Of a stretch of DNA of 64,000 nucleotides, positions 1 to 11,010 are shown piece after piece. The notes below the pieces were generated by a model that worked only from the letters and a program-made list of their open reading frames with translations, was not told the origin of the DNA and ran no database searches. The translations under genes were made by a program, and so were the position numbers. The stretch is from Chamaelirium japonicum (lineage: Eukaryota > Streptophyta > Magnoliopsida > Liliales > Melanthiaceae). The DNA is taken from assembly GCA_947650365.1 (NCBI GenBank), contig CANTAL010000004.1:2825501-2889500 (forward strand), written 5' to 3'. How positions within the stretch are numbered: position 1 is the first letter of the stretch; every line of letters starts with the position of its first letter.

Positions 1-1370
1 GCGGTTTGATGAGTCAATCTGTCCACACAGTTAACCCAGGCCTGGTGGTTGTTAGTATGACTGACGATGTTCCGGATGCTAGGCATAGCACCGGAAAGTG
101 TGTGGTGTTATAGATGACAAGTCATCAAACCCTAGTCAGATGATCGATCGGGATCTGACGGTGCTCCCCACCGCCCGAGTCGTATCATGGTATCAGTAAT
201 AGGAGGGACTAAGGATTATTGGAGTATAATAGAGAACAGGGTTATGAGGGAGTAACATAAGTTTAGGATCACTAGAGTTCAACTCGCGTCGCACTCTGGG
301 TGGCTACACGGGTTAATCGGATTAGGGCTGATTAACGGAACTTTTAGTGTGTCACCGGAATAGTTAATTAGGGATCCGGTTGCAGCTAAAGATCCCGAAC
401 CCTGAAGGTTCCACCCTGTCGTTGCATATAGGAATTATTCACCGACCTAGTTGAATACGTTGGATGCGAAGTAGCACGGTGGAGCGCAAGCCCGAAGCCT
501 AAGAACCTAATTCACGTGTGTTACGGGCTGTAGGGGTATTTTGATAAATACTGAAATATGGCTCAGAACACATTGAATATGGATCTTAAAATGAGCGGAA
601 TAATTCCAGGAACTCATAGGCGCTGACGGAACTCGATTCCGAGTAGCGCACCTCACTCAGTCTCTCTTTCAGTTTTCCGCTTTTCGTGAAGGGCATTTTC
701 GTCCGGGCTTCACGATAGACACCCGGAATCCCTAAAAACCGCCCCCCCTTATCCCTATCCACCTAAGGGCCGGCCCTAGCCTCCTTGGAGCTATAGGAGA
801 CCGGCCCTATAAGGGAAATAGGGAGGGGAGGGGCTGGCCCAATGGTTCTACTCCCTCCCCTCTAAAAATCCGACCCCTAGTCTTCCTCCTTTGTGGTTTC
901 GGCCAAGGAAAAGAGAGGAAGAAGAAGGGAGAAGGAAGAGAAAGGAAGGAGAAGGAAGAAAGGAGAAAGAGGAGGAGAAAATCTCAAGGCTCGCCATCGT
1001 CTTCGTAACGGATTCTTCCGTCGGCTCGAAATCATTGCACTCAGAGACGGGATTTCGAGGATTCTTCAATTCGCAAAGGACAAGGTGCTATCCGACAGTT
1101 TCCCTTGCGATTCAAGTGCGGTTCTTCATCATTCCGTAATCTCCAGATCATAGATCCAAAAGGTATGATGAATCTAAACACCTAAGTAGATACATTCATG
1201 TCTTCCGTAGATCGTAGTATGCCTCTAGGGTGTCCGCACATATGCTAAGATCATAGATTTGCATGTAGATTGTTTTGTATCACGAATTGTAATGAAACAT
1301 ACACCGTATGATCTTCGGATTTTTCTTTTGCTTCCACTGCGACTCTGATTAGCGGAACCCAATTCCAACA
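1..1370 (+). repeat. 5' LTR of E1 (3' 1370 bp of it)
   Basis: Position 1 aligns with 7891 of the 3' LTR and the match continues to the terminal AATTCCAACA at 1361-1370, immediately before the primer binding site. A purine-rich tract (about 900-980) and a TATA-like CCTATAAGGG (about 806) lie in the promoter-bearing half. Short ORFs here read through the purine tract and are not genes. Confidence 0.95.
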
Positions 1371-1372
1371 AT

Positions 1373-1386
1373 TGGTATCAGAGCAC
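1373..1386 (+). other. Primer binding site of E1 (tRNA-iMet type)
   Basis: TGGTATCAGAGC starts two bases after the LTR end. This is the standard complement of the initiator methionine tRNA 3' end used by plant copia elements. Confidence 0.93.
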
Positions 1387-3326
1387 ACTTTGGTGTATGT
1401 TTCATGCATGAATTCGTGAAAACATCATGTGAATATATGATGGCATATGTTTTCGTCGGGGTTCGGTGTAGATCATGCATATGGATTATGCTATGTATCG
1501 TCTTTTTGCAGGTGCCGCGCTGAATAGTAATCTGTGATTGCATGCATCCGGGGGTTGGACCCCGGATTTTATTTTGCATTGATTATTATTGTGGATTTGT
1601 AAGGCTTTAGATGGGCGAAGGTGGGGATTGACCATCCTTGGTTCCCTGGCCATGTTTCTAGGATTGTCTTCTTTACTTTCTAGCGAAATTGTACACGAAC
1701 GAGCACTTGCTCGAAGCGTGTTAGTTTTTCGGTCATAGGAAGAAGGAGATGATGCTACATCCACGGTTCGAGCAAGCGGTACCATGGCGTGCAAAGACCC
1801 GGCGAAAGCGTGCACGTTGGCGATGAAGGGGATCATCGTCAGAGATCGTGCAGAACGGAAGAGCAGGATATCTTGGCTGTGCTATTCAGGTTCAGGGGTC
1901 GGACCTTGGACTTGATTCAGTTTGGTTGCTTTCTCTGTTGTTTCTCTTTATTCAGTATTTAGAGAACCCCGATGATAATGTGATTATCATTCTTGCTTGT
2001 GAGTTAGTCTCTAGATCAGGCTTAGGGTTAGTACTAAAATTATGGATTCATCGGTGTCTCTATATGCTTCTAACACGTGCGAATCCGGTGGCTAGCTAAA
2101 AGGAAAGACGGTAACCGCCCTCGTGGTAGTTCAGGTAGCCAAGTACTGTGCACCGAGATAGACGCAGTGTTAGATTTATTTAGAGATAATTAACTAATGT
2201 CTCCATAAGAAGTATGATAACCCTAGTGGGATGCCCTTTCCCCACGTGGTCCTAGCGACCAAGTTAGGTTAGGATTTCACGGTGTGATATCCGTTTCTAG
2301 ATGACGTTTGATGGTAGTATGAACTCATCACGATTTGGTTATGCCACCATTAGGTTGAGGTCCGGCGGAGGTTGTCGGATGTCCCTATTTGGCTAGCATC
2401 GAAACCTGTAATGAGATGAGGTCTACCATGACATCAGGCATCAAATTGTGAACGAGGCGTCATCGTAGTGGGAGTCCTTTCCACGTTGACCTTAGGCTAG
2501 GCTCCAGATCTTAGGATTATGGGCAAACTAGTGAAGTATTGGGATCCTTGGAATCTATGTAATGTGATCCTTGCAAGAAAGGCAAAAGCTAAGTATTCAA
2601 GGTAGGGACTATGATATTTTTCGAGGATACTAATGCTTTGCGGGAGGGTTTGTAATCCTAGTGGGAGCACGGTAAACCAGGGTCTATGTCTAGGAGGTCA
2701 TGACCTATCTAGATATGCATAAAACCTTATAAAGAAAGGATGTGTAAGAGGTTCCCTCCAAAGGGGAGCCCATGGCCTCCACAATCAACCGACTAAGGGT
2801 CTGGGTGGGAGGTACACAATTCGATATTCCCACCGAGTGAGAACTGTGTTTCCTTCCATGCTGGTTCGCCTAGTGGTTTCCTTCAGGACATGGAGGATGC
2901 CGGTGGCAGTGGGTGACGGTTTTATCCTGTACCGCGGGAGCCTATGAACCCCCCTGCCGATACCATCTAGATTTATGGGAAGCATCTGAAAGCTTGTGTG
3001 AAGCCACTGTTGCTGCGCACGCGGGTCACATAAAGATGGCCAAAAGGAGACTGGGAGGTCTTTCAGTTTACCATGGATAATTCTGATGAAGACTGGGTCG
3101 TAAAAACCACGTTGGCTGAAGCGGTTGCATGCTCTCACCGAAATGCTGTCTCCAATTCAGGGCCGATAGTCTCAGTGCTCCAGCCCAGGGAATTTAGATT
3201 CCTGGATGTCTCCACTTGAGGTGGTGAAGACATAGCGGCTGGAGTAGACATTATCTATTTCTAAATTCCATGAAATAGATTGTAGTAGACCCTAACTATT
3301 GCTTTAAACCATTGTTTACAGAAATC
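1387..3326 (+). other. Long untranslated leader of E1
   Basis: About 1.9 kb between the primer binding site and gag without a convincing reading frame. The same leader occurs in reverse complement in C2 (35014-36957), so it belongs to the family and is not a later insertion. TTGTTTACAG just before the gag ATG looks like a splice acceptor. Whether the leader is spliced cannot be told from sequence. Confidence 0.75.
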
Positions 3327-4154
3327 ATGACCAAGCTCGACCCCCTTGCCTCCATACTTAATGATAACAAACTTACGGGAGCAAACTACGAGGACTGGAA
3401 GCGTAACCTAATGCTCGTCCTAAGGGTTGGCAAACACACAATTGCCCTAAGTACCCCTCAACCGGCCATGCCGGGACCAAGTGCAACTGAGGCCCAGTTA
3501 AAGGAATGGAAAGACTGGCTAGATGCTGATGAGATGTGCAAGTGCTACATTGTGGCATCCTTGCAGACCGTCCTTCAGAAGCAAGTCGAAGACATGGCCT
3601 TTGCTTCTGACATGATGCTCTACCTGAAGGAAATATTCGAGGGTCGTAGTCAGGTAACTCGTTACCTGACCATCAAGAAATTAGTGTCCACGAAGATGGC
3701 AGAGGGGACTTTAGTTCGGGATCATATGCTGAAGTTGTTTGGCCATGTGAACGAGCTTGGTTCCTTCGATGTCATCTTGGATGCAGAGATCCAGACCAAC
3801 ATTTTCCTCGCGTATCTGTCAGGAGCGTTTGAGGGCTTCGTTACCAACTTCAACCTTAGCCGGTTGGAGATGTCTAACGCAGAGCTCCTAGCGGCGCTCC
3901 AGGCGGCAGAGGACAGGATGAAGGTAGGAGCCCAATCCCTAAACATGGAGCAGAATTCTTCTCTAAAAGCCAAGGGCAAGTTTCAGAAAAGAAAGTCTAA
4001 GAAGCCCGTGAAGATGGGCCAGGTGCAGTTGCAGGTTCCCAAGCAGAATGGTCCGGCGAAGCCCAAAGGAAAATGTTTCCGATGCGGCAAGAAGGGACAC
4101 TGTAAGGGCGACTGCCGCACGGCTCCTAAGAAGGCTGAGACAGGTATATCTTAA
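3327..4154 (+). CDS. gag: copia Gag protein of E1
   Basis: Encodes 275 residues of the retrotransposon capsid/nucleocapsid protein, which packages element RNA into cytoplasmic virus-like particles. I chose the ATG at 3327, whose product begins MTKLDPLASI, because C2 starts at the equivalent site; the frame is open a little further upstream without an ATG. The middle resembles the UBN2 copia Gag domain. A CCHC zinc knuckle with spacing C-x2-C-x4-H-x4-C (CFRCGKKGHCKGDC) sits at about residues 250-263 after a basic stretch. The TAA at 4152 is in the same frame as pol, and C2 has a glutamine codon at this position. Gag and Pol were therefore probably one polyprotein, with this stop arising by mutation. 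Otherwise the frame is uninterrupted. Confidence 0.9.
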   Translation: MTKLDPLASILNDNKLTGANYEDWKRNLMLVLRVGKHTIALSTPQPAMPGPSATEAQLKEWKDWLDADEMCKCYIVASLQTVLQKQVEDMAFASDMMLYLKEIFEGRSQVTRYLTIKKLVSTKMAEGTLVRDHMLKLFGHVNELGSFDVILDAEIQTNIFLAYLSGAFEGFVTNFNLSRLEMSNAELLAALQAAEDRMKVGAQSLNMEQNSSLKAKGKFQKRKSKKPVKMGQVQLQVPKQNGPAKPKGKCFRCGKKGHCKGDCRTAPKKAETGIS

Positions 4155-7100
4155 ATCCATATAGTGGAATCCCTTGTAACATCCAGTTGTTCTCCAGTTT
4201 CATGGATTGTGGATTCTGGTTCCACTAACCATGCTTGCAATAATTTGCAGGGGTTCAAGGAGACAAGAAAACTGGGTGATGGGGAGATAATCCTAAGCAT
4301 GGGAACTGAGACCGTGGCAGAGGCTGAAGCAGTTGGAGATGTCATCTTGCAGTTCTTTGATGGAAGAAGTTTATTACTTAGAGACATACTTTATGTACCG
4401 TCCTTGAGACGTAATTTAATTTCTGTTTCCTTATTGAATAATGAAGGTTTTTCAGTTTTATTTGATGCTTCTGGTGTGTCAATTAAATTGAATGGTTCCT
4501 TTGTTTGTAAGGGAAATATACAGAATGGTCTCTATGTAATTAACTCCAATCATAAGCAGGATAACATAACTAAAGCTTGTGTGATTAATTCATCTAAAAG
4601 GAAAAATCCCTCAGATAATCCAACACTCCTTTGGCATCTAAGGCTTGGACACATAGCCTCAGACAGGATTCACAGGTTGGTTAAGGTAGGACTCTTAAGT
4701 CCAAATGTTTCAGAAAGCCTACCAACATATGAGTCTTGCCTGGAAGGCAAGATGACTAAAAGGTCTTTCCGAGCCAAAGGTAGCAGATCTAAGGAGGTAT
4801 TGGAGTTGGTACACACTGATCTATGTGGGCCCATAAATGTCCGTGCCATAGGAGGCTTCGAGTATTTCATCACCTTCACGGATGATCACTCGAGATTTGG
4901 ATACATATACCTACTGTGGCGGAAGTCTGAATCCTTTGATAAGTTCAAGGAGTTCAGAGCTGAAGCAGAAAAGCAGACGGGTGGAAGTATCAAGTCTCAT
5001 CGATCGGATCGAGGAGGCGAATACCTATCGGATGAATTTATTGGGTACCTGCATGAGCATGGGATTGTATCCCAGTTGACTGCACCAGGGACACCACAAC
5101 AGAATAGTGTATCTGAGAGGAGAAACCAAACTTTGTTAGACATGGTTCGGACTATGATGAGTTATGCAACATTGCCACCTAGTTTTTGGGGATATGCCCT
5201 AGAGATGGCAGTATATACTTTGAACTTTATTCCATCAAAGTCAGTACCCCTAACTCCTTGGGAGCTGTGGTTGAAGCGAAAGCCAAGCCTACAACACTTT
5301 AGGATTTGGGGTTGTCCAGCACATGTGCAGAAGGACAAGCGAGATAAGATGGAGTCAAAAACAAAGGTATGTCTGTTCGTTGGGTATCCAAAAGGGACAA
5401 AGGGTGGTTTATTTTATGATCCTGAGGATAGAAAGGTTGTCATCTCGACGAACGCCGTATTCCTGGAGCAGGATTATTTAATAGACCATAAGCCCACCAG
5501 TAAAGTAGTTCTTGAAGAATTGCTTGGTACTGATGGGAGTACACAGACAGAAAACGTAGTGGGAGCCGATACCACTAAGATTAACAGTACTGTAGAATCG
5601 ACTCCAATGGAACCACCACAGGTTCGTCGCAGTGGGAGGACCACAAGTGCTCCTGATAGATACATTGGAGAAGCCTTTATGGTTGATCCAGAGTTTCAGA
5701 AGAATGATCCTCTGAACTATGACGAAGCGATGGTATCCACTGACCATGCAGCATGGCAGGAAGCCATGGAGGCAGAACTGACATCGATATCCCAAAACTC
5801 GGTCTGGACACTTGTAACACCACCTCACAACATTAAACCTGTTGGGTGTAAGTGGGTGTACAAAAGGAAAAGAGGTCCGGATGGTACCGTTGAGACTTAC
5901 AAAGCTAGACTAGTCGCTAAGGGTTATACCCAGCGAGAAGGGATTGACTATGACGAAACCTTTTCGCCAGTGGCGATGCTTAAGTCTATCTGGATCCTCC
6001 TGTCCATTGCAGCCCATTATGATTGGGAGATCTGGCAAATGGACGCCAAGACTGTATTCCTCAACGGGGATTTGGAAGAAGACATCTACATGTCTCAGCC
6101 TCCAGGCTTTGTCGCAAAAGGTCAGTAAGGTCTGGTGTGCAAGTTGCAAAGGTCCATTTATGGACTGAAGCAAGCATCCAGAAGTTGGAACATGCGTTTT
6201 GATTAGGCTATCAAGTCTTATGGATTTGAACAGAACGTGGATGAACCATGTGTTTATAAAAGGAGCGATAAGACTACAGTAGCTTTTCTAGTGCTTTACG
6301 TGGACGATATCCTGCTCATCGGAAATGATGTTGGAACATTGTCTATAGTGAAGGTGTGGTTATCCTCTCAATTTGACATGAAAGACTTGGGTGAAGCGAG
6401 TTATGTTCTGGGGATCAAGGTAACTCAAGATCGTCAGAACAAGATTCTCTCACTATCACAGTCAGCCTACATAGATACTATCTTGGTCAGATTCTGTATG
6501 CACAACTCCAAAAAGGGACTAGTTCCATTCACACATGGAATGAAGTTGTCCAGGGATCAGGGTCCTAAGACTCCTGAGGAGAGGTCAGAGATGTATAAGA
6601 TACCTTATGCTTCGGCAGTAGGGAGTCTGATGTATGTCATGCAGTACACGAGACTAGATATATGCTATGTAGTAGGCATGATGGACAGGTATCAGTAAAA
6701 TCCGGGTCCAGGGCACTAGACTGTTGTAAAAAGTATACTCAAGTATCTCCGTAGGACGAGAGATTATGAGTTAGTTTACTCTTCACAAGAACTGATGCCG
6801 ATTGGATATACGGATTCCGACTTTGTGTCAGATCCGGAATCCAGGAGATCGACGTCAGGGTTTGTGTTTTTGTTTTCATTAGGAGGAGGAGCTGTCAGTT
6901 GGACGAGCGTGAAGCAGGGATGCATCGCGGATTCGACGACAGAGGCTGAGTACATTGCGGCGTGCGAAGCAGCTAAGGAGGCGGTGTGACTCAAGAAGTT
7001 CCTCACGGACTTAGGATGCGTACCGGGAGCTCAAGATCCTATTGTCCTTTACTGTGACAATAGTGGAGCGGTAGCACAATCCAAGGAGCCAAGATATCAC

Positions 7101-7286
7101 CAGAAGAGCAAGCATATCGAGTGGAAATACTACATTATCCGGGACTTGCAGAAGCAAGGGGAGGTTGTAGTGACTCAGGTGGTGTCTACAGATAACATGG
7201 CGGATCCTTTTACGAAGGCGTTACCGACCAAGGCTTTTGAGAAGCACGTGGATGCCATGAGAGTTAAGACTGTTGTTCCCCGCTAG
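4155..7286 (+). pseudogene. pol: copia Pol polyprotein of E1, broken by nonsense codons
   Basis: Continues the gag frame and encodes, in order: aspartic protease (DSGS just after 4203), GAG-pre-integrase zinc region, integrase core (D of HTDLCGP, D of SDRGGEY, E of SERRNQ), reverse transcriptase (ETFSPVA region; YVDD at 6297-6308) and RNase H (TDSD, TEAEY, YCDNSGA). The frame is open to 6125, then interrupted by in-frame stops at 6126, 6204, 6696, 6717 and 6987, ending at the natural TAG 7284. I see no frameshift, so decay is by point mutation only. The first Cys of the integrase HHCC pair is Tyr (codon 4728-4730), while C2 keeps Cys. Reverse transcriptase and RNase H cannot be made from this copy. 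Confidence 0.93.
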
Positions 7287-7288
7287 GC

Positions 7289-7300
7289 CAAGTAGGAGAT
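7289..7300 (+). other. Polypurine tract of E1
   Basis: AAGTAGGAGAT directly precedes the 3' LTR start TGTTGTAG. It is the expected primer for plus-strand DNA synthesis. Confidence 0.85.
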
Positions 7301-9260
7301 TGTTGTAGCTCGTGTGTCCTTAGCGTGGATTTTCTGTATTAATATTAATAAAAATGACTTTGGTTATTGTTTTAATTAGAATACGTACTACTATGGTATA
7401 TGATAATTCTCATATAATAAAAGGACCCTAGGGAACACTATAGGCCATTGAGGCGCATGGAGGATCCATGCTTGGGAGACCCAGTGGACCAGTTCTGTGT
7501 AGACCTAGAACTAGTTCACAGCTTAGGTGATGCCGGTCGCTTCACCGAGAACAAGCTGTTGGCAGGTAGAGGATGTGATAAAGTCTCTACCACGGGAACG
7601 TGGGATTCCCATTCACCTGACCAAGCATGATGATCGTGTTGAACAGGGACCAAGACGGTGCACAGTTCAGTGATTCAGACACTGGTGCATAAACCGTCTT
7701 ACTACTATAGGTAATCCGTCCTTAACCCTGAGGGACCATGTACACTAGGCCAACCAGTTGTGTGGTGCTTTGATGTGCCAACATGTGCGGGCCTTCCATA
7801 GTCCAATACCACGGTACGTTGAGTTACCCGGCTGACGCTTGAGTGACATGTAATCCCTACAGGTTATCCGACGTCCAGTGTTGGATGGGTGCGGTTTGAT
7901 GAGTCAATCTGTCCACACAGTTAACCCAGGCCTGGTGGTTGTCAGTATGACTAACGATGTTCCGGATGCTAGGCATAGCATCGGAAGGTGTGTGGTGTTA
8001 TAGATGACAAGTCATCAAACCCTAGTCAGATGATCGATCGGGATCTGACGGTGCTCCCCACCGCCCGAGTCGTATCATGGCACCAGTAATAGGAGGGACT
8101 AAGGATTATCGGAGTATAGTAGAGAACAGGGTTACGAGGGAGTAACATAAGTTTAAGATCACTAGAGTTCAACTCGCGTCGCACACTGGGTGGCTACGCG
8201 GGTTAATCGGATTAGGGCTGATTAACGGAACTTTCGGTGTGTCACCGGAACAGTTAATCAGGGATCCGGTTGCAGCTAGAGATCCCGAACCCTGAAGGTT
8301 CCACCCTGTCGTTGCGTATAGGAATTGTTCCCCGACCTAGTTGGATACGTTGGATGCGAAGTAGCGCGGTGGAGCGCAAGCCCGAAGCCTAAGAACCTAA
8401 TTCACGTGTGTTACGGGCCGTAGGGGTATTTTGGTAAATACTAAAATATGGCTCAGAATACATTGAATATGGATCTTAAAATGAGCGGAATAATTCCAGG
8501 ATCTCATAGGCACTGACGGAACTCGATTCCGAGTAGCGCACCTCACTCAGTCTCTCTTTCAGTTTTCCGTTTTTCATGAAGGGCGTTTTCGTCCGGGCTT
8601 CATGATAGACACCCGGAATCCCTAAAAATCGCCCCCCTTTATCCCTATCCACCTAAGGGCCGGCCCTAGCCTCCTTGAAGCTATGGGAGACCGGCCCTAT
8701 AAAGGAAATAGGGAGGGGAGGGGCTGGCCCAATGGTTCTACTCCCTCCCCTTCAAAAATCCGACCCCTAGTCCCCCTCCTTTCTGGTTTCGGCCAAGGAA
8801 AAGAGAGGAAGAAGAAGGGAGAAGGAAGAGGAAGGAAGGAGAAGGAAGAAAGGAGAAAGAGGAGGAGAAAATCTCGAGGCTCGCCATCGTCTTCGTAACG
8901 GATTCTTCCGTCGGCTCGAAATCATTGCACTCAGAGACGGGATTTCGAGGATTCTTCAATTCGCAAAGGATAAGGTGCTATCCGACAGTTTCCCTTGCGA
9001 TTCAAGTGCGGTTCTACATCGTTCCGTAATCTCCGGATCATAGATCCAAAAGGTATGATGAATCTAAACACCTAAGTAGATGCATTCATGTCTTCCGTAG
9101 ATCGTAGTATGCCTCTAGGGTGTCCGCACATATGCTAAGATCATAGATTTGCATGTAGATTGTTTTGTATCACGAATTGTAATGAAACATACACCGTATG
9201 ATCTTCGGATCTTTCTTTTGCTTTCGCTGCGACTCTGATTAGCGGAACCCAATTCCAACA
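7301..9260 (+). repeat. 3' LTR of E1 (1960 bp)
   Basis: Begins TGTTG and ends CAACA, the terminal inverted repeat of the family. Matches the 5' LTR portion at 1-1370 and, in reverse complement, the C2 LTRs (12905-14335 plus 29433-29942; 36973-38883). Confidence 0.95.
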
Positions 9261-9264
9261 CGCA

Positions 9265-9620
9265 CCTGGCCGGCCCCCCTGATAGGGGGTCGGTGGGCAC
9301 AACGGTCGCCCCGGTGCAACGGGTCAATAGGCAAAGAAGGTCTGCCCCATACAGGGGGTCGGTGAGCGTGATGATCGGCCCGGACAATGGATCGGTGAAC
9401 GCGCACTTGGGTGGCCCCGGGCAGGGGGTCAGTGAGCACAATGGTCGGCCCGAACAATGGGTCAGCGGACACGCACTCGGCCAACCTCGGATAGGAAGTC
9501 AGCGAGCGCGATGATCGGCCCCGTGCAGCAAGTTGACAAACCGACGACAATCAGCCCGCTGGCAGGGGTCAGCTGACGCACAACGGTCGGCCACTGACAG
9601 GGGGTCGGCAGACGAGTGAC
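9265..9620. repeat. 70-bp minisatellite, about five imperfect units
   Basis: The start motif AGGGGGTCGGTGAGC (variants AGGGGTCAG, AGGAAGTCAG) recurs at about 9284, 9353, 9423, 9493 and 9563, a 69-70 bp step, each followed by a variant of GATCGGCCC. It lies directly after the E1 3' LTR. Small ORFs on both strands are by-products of the repeat. A short spacer with no recognisable feature follows to 9767. Confidence 0.8.
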
Positions 9621-9767
9621 CGATTTTGCACCAGGAAGTTCTATCCAGTTAGTTTAGCACCTACCTAGCTGGGAGGGGATAACTGTGGGTGCAAAATTTG
9701 GCTAACCCCTAAGAGTAGAACCCGCAGCCCTACCTGGGGCCCACAAAGATGACAGTGGGACCATGTA

Positions 9768-11010
9768 GACACACAAATGGTGTCTAACCCGGACCCGACT
9801 CGTAATCACCTATGCGGAGGCAAACCCGACACGCACTCGGACCCGGACCCGACTTGTGTGCACCAATGCGGAGGCAAACCCGACACGCACTCGGACCCAG
9901 ACCCGACTCGCATGCACCGACTCAGAGGCAAACCCGACACGCAAACCGGACCCAACCCACACCAAACAAGGGGCCGGGTGGGCCTATTCCCAAATGGGGC
10001 CCACCCGGCCCCCCTATAGAAATCCAAACCCCTTAGGGGGGTGGCCGGCCATGCAAAGAAAGAAAAGAAAAGAAGGAAAAGGAAGAAAGAAAGAAAAAAA
10101 AAGGGAAAGAAAAGAAAAGGAAAGGAAACAAGAAAAAGGAAACAAATATCGCCATGCGCGGGGGGAGGTTGCGTATGACGTCTACATAAGTGTGGATCTG
10201 CACCGATCCCTCGATCCGACGGACAAGAAACGAAGCCGGGTCGCCATCGACTTTATGTGCAAGATTAAAATTAAATCCAAAGAAGATTGAGCCATAACTA
10301 CTCCGCCAGAAAAGAAAGGCAAATAAAGGTTTATTCCTCTCTTCAATGGAAGAATAAATCTCGGGATAATTATGGGAGATATATTAAAGGGATTCAAATA
10401 AACTTCCCATATCTCTCCCCTTCCTCCTTCACCTATAAATAGAGGGGGAGGGGGAAGGCTCAAAAGGTCGGAAGCTGAAGACGAAGCAAGGAAGTTCTAC
10501 AGAAGAGGAGACACGCTCTTCATCGACCCAAGGCTTCACGAGGCACGGGCAAGCCTATCCCTTCGGGACCGGCTTAGTCCATTGAAAGCCCTCATCAACG
10601 TGAAGACCCTTGCACAAGAAAGTCAAGCCTTCGACTCCGTGCATGAAGAAGAAAGGTCGGAGAAGAAGAACCCTTCGCCTCCGAAGACGCTAGAAGCAAA
10701 GGCTGGAGAAGAAGATCAGAGCGGCACTACCCTGTCGGCTCCAACAAGCCTTCGACTCCGATCAAGCCCAAAAGCCCGGAGAAGAGGACCGAAGCGTCAT
10801 CACCCCGTCGCCTTCAACAAACGCCCGCTCCATCCACGAAGAAGAACGCTCGGAGAGGGACACTTGAAGCATCGCTACACCCATTGCCTTCAAAGCAAAG
10901 TCGATGCTACAACCATCGCACGGAGATCGGTGCCACCCCCACCATCTTCAAAAGTAAAGCCTTCGACCCCAACCACGCCAAAAAATCTGGAGCAATGACA
11001 GGTCTTCTCT
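9768..11010 (+). mobile_element. Family R LTR-like repeat, copy 1 (truncated)
   Basis: Starts TGTAGACACACAAA like 12750, and from 9907 matches 29943-30896 and 38884 onward. It carries direct repeats of an ACCCGACTCG/GGAGGCAAACCCGACACGC motif, a purine-rich tract (10057-10145), a TATA box (TATAAAT at 10434) and a conserved stretch downstream of it. A TG start, a TATA box and a poly(A) signal in the longer copy make an LTR the best reading, but I see no partner LTR with coding sequence. Similarity to the long copy stops near 11000. ORFs here are not conserved as protein and I do not call them. Confidence 0.6.
10434..10440 (+). promoter_or_regulatory. TATA box in family R copy 1
   Basis: CACCTATAAATAGAGG is preceded by a pyrimidine-rich stretch. 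The equivalent is TATAAATA at 30462-30469 and the altered TATTAATA at about 39402 in the other copies. Confidence 0.5.

Larger units (their letters stand above)
1..9260 (+). mobile_element. Ty1/copia LTR retrotransposon E1 (5' end outside window)
   Basis: Two direct LTR copies bracket a 5.9-kb internal region with a primer binding site, one gag-pol reading frame and a polypurine tract. The domain order protease, integrase, reverse transcriptase, RNase H defines copia. The visible 5' LTR (1370 bp) pairs base for base in length with 7891-9260, and about 50 differences by eye (roughly 3-4 %, mostly transitions) suggest an old insertion. Several nonsense codons in pol make it non-autonomous. A second member of the family, C2, lies on the minus strand at 31-39 kb. 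I do not assign a lineage name. Confidence 0.95.

Noticed and set aside
848..1153. Small frames in the LTR purine tract (also at 8683-8959, 13205-13499, 37273-37543)
   Set aside because: They lie in the LTR in every copy, differ in ends and carry only low-complexity Lys/Arg/Glu or Ser/Phe/Leu runs.
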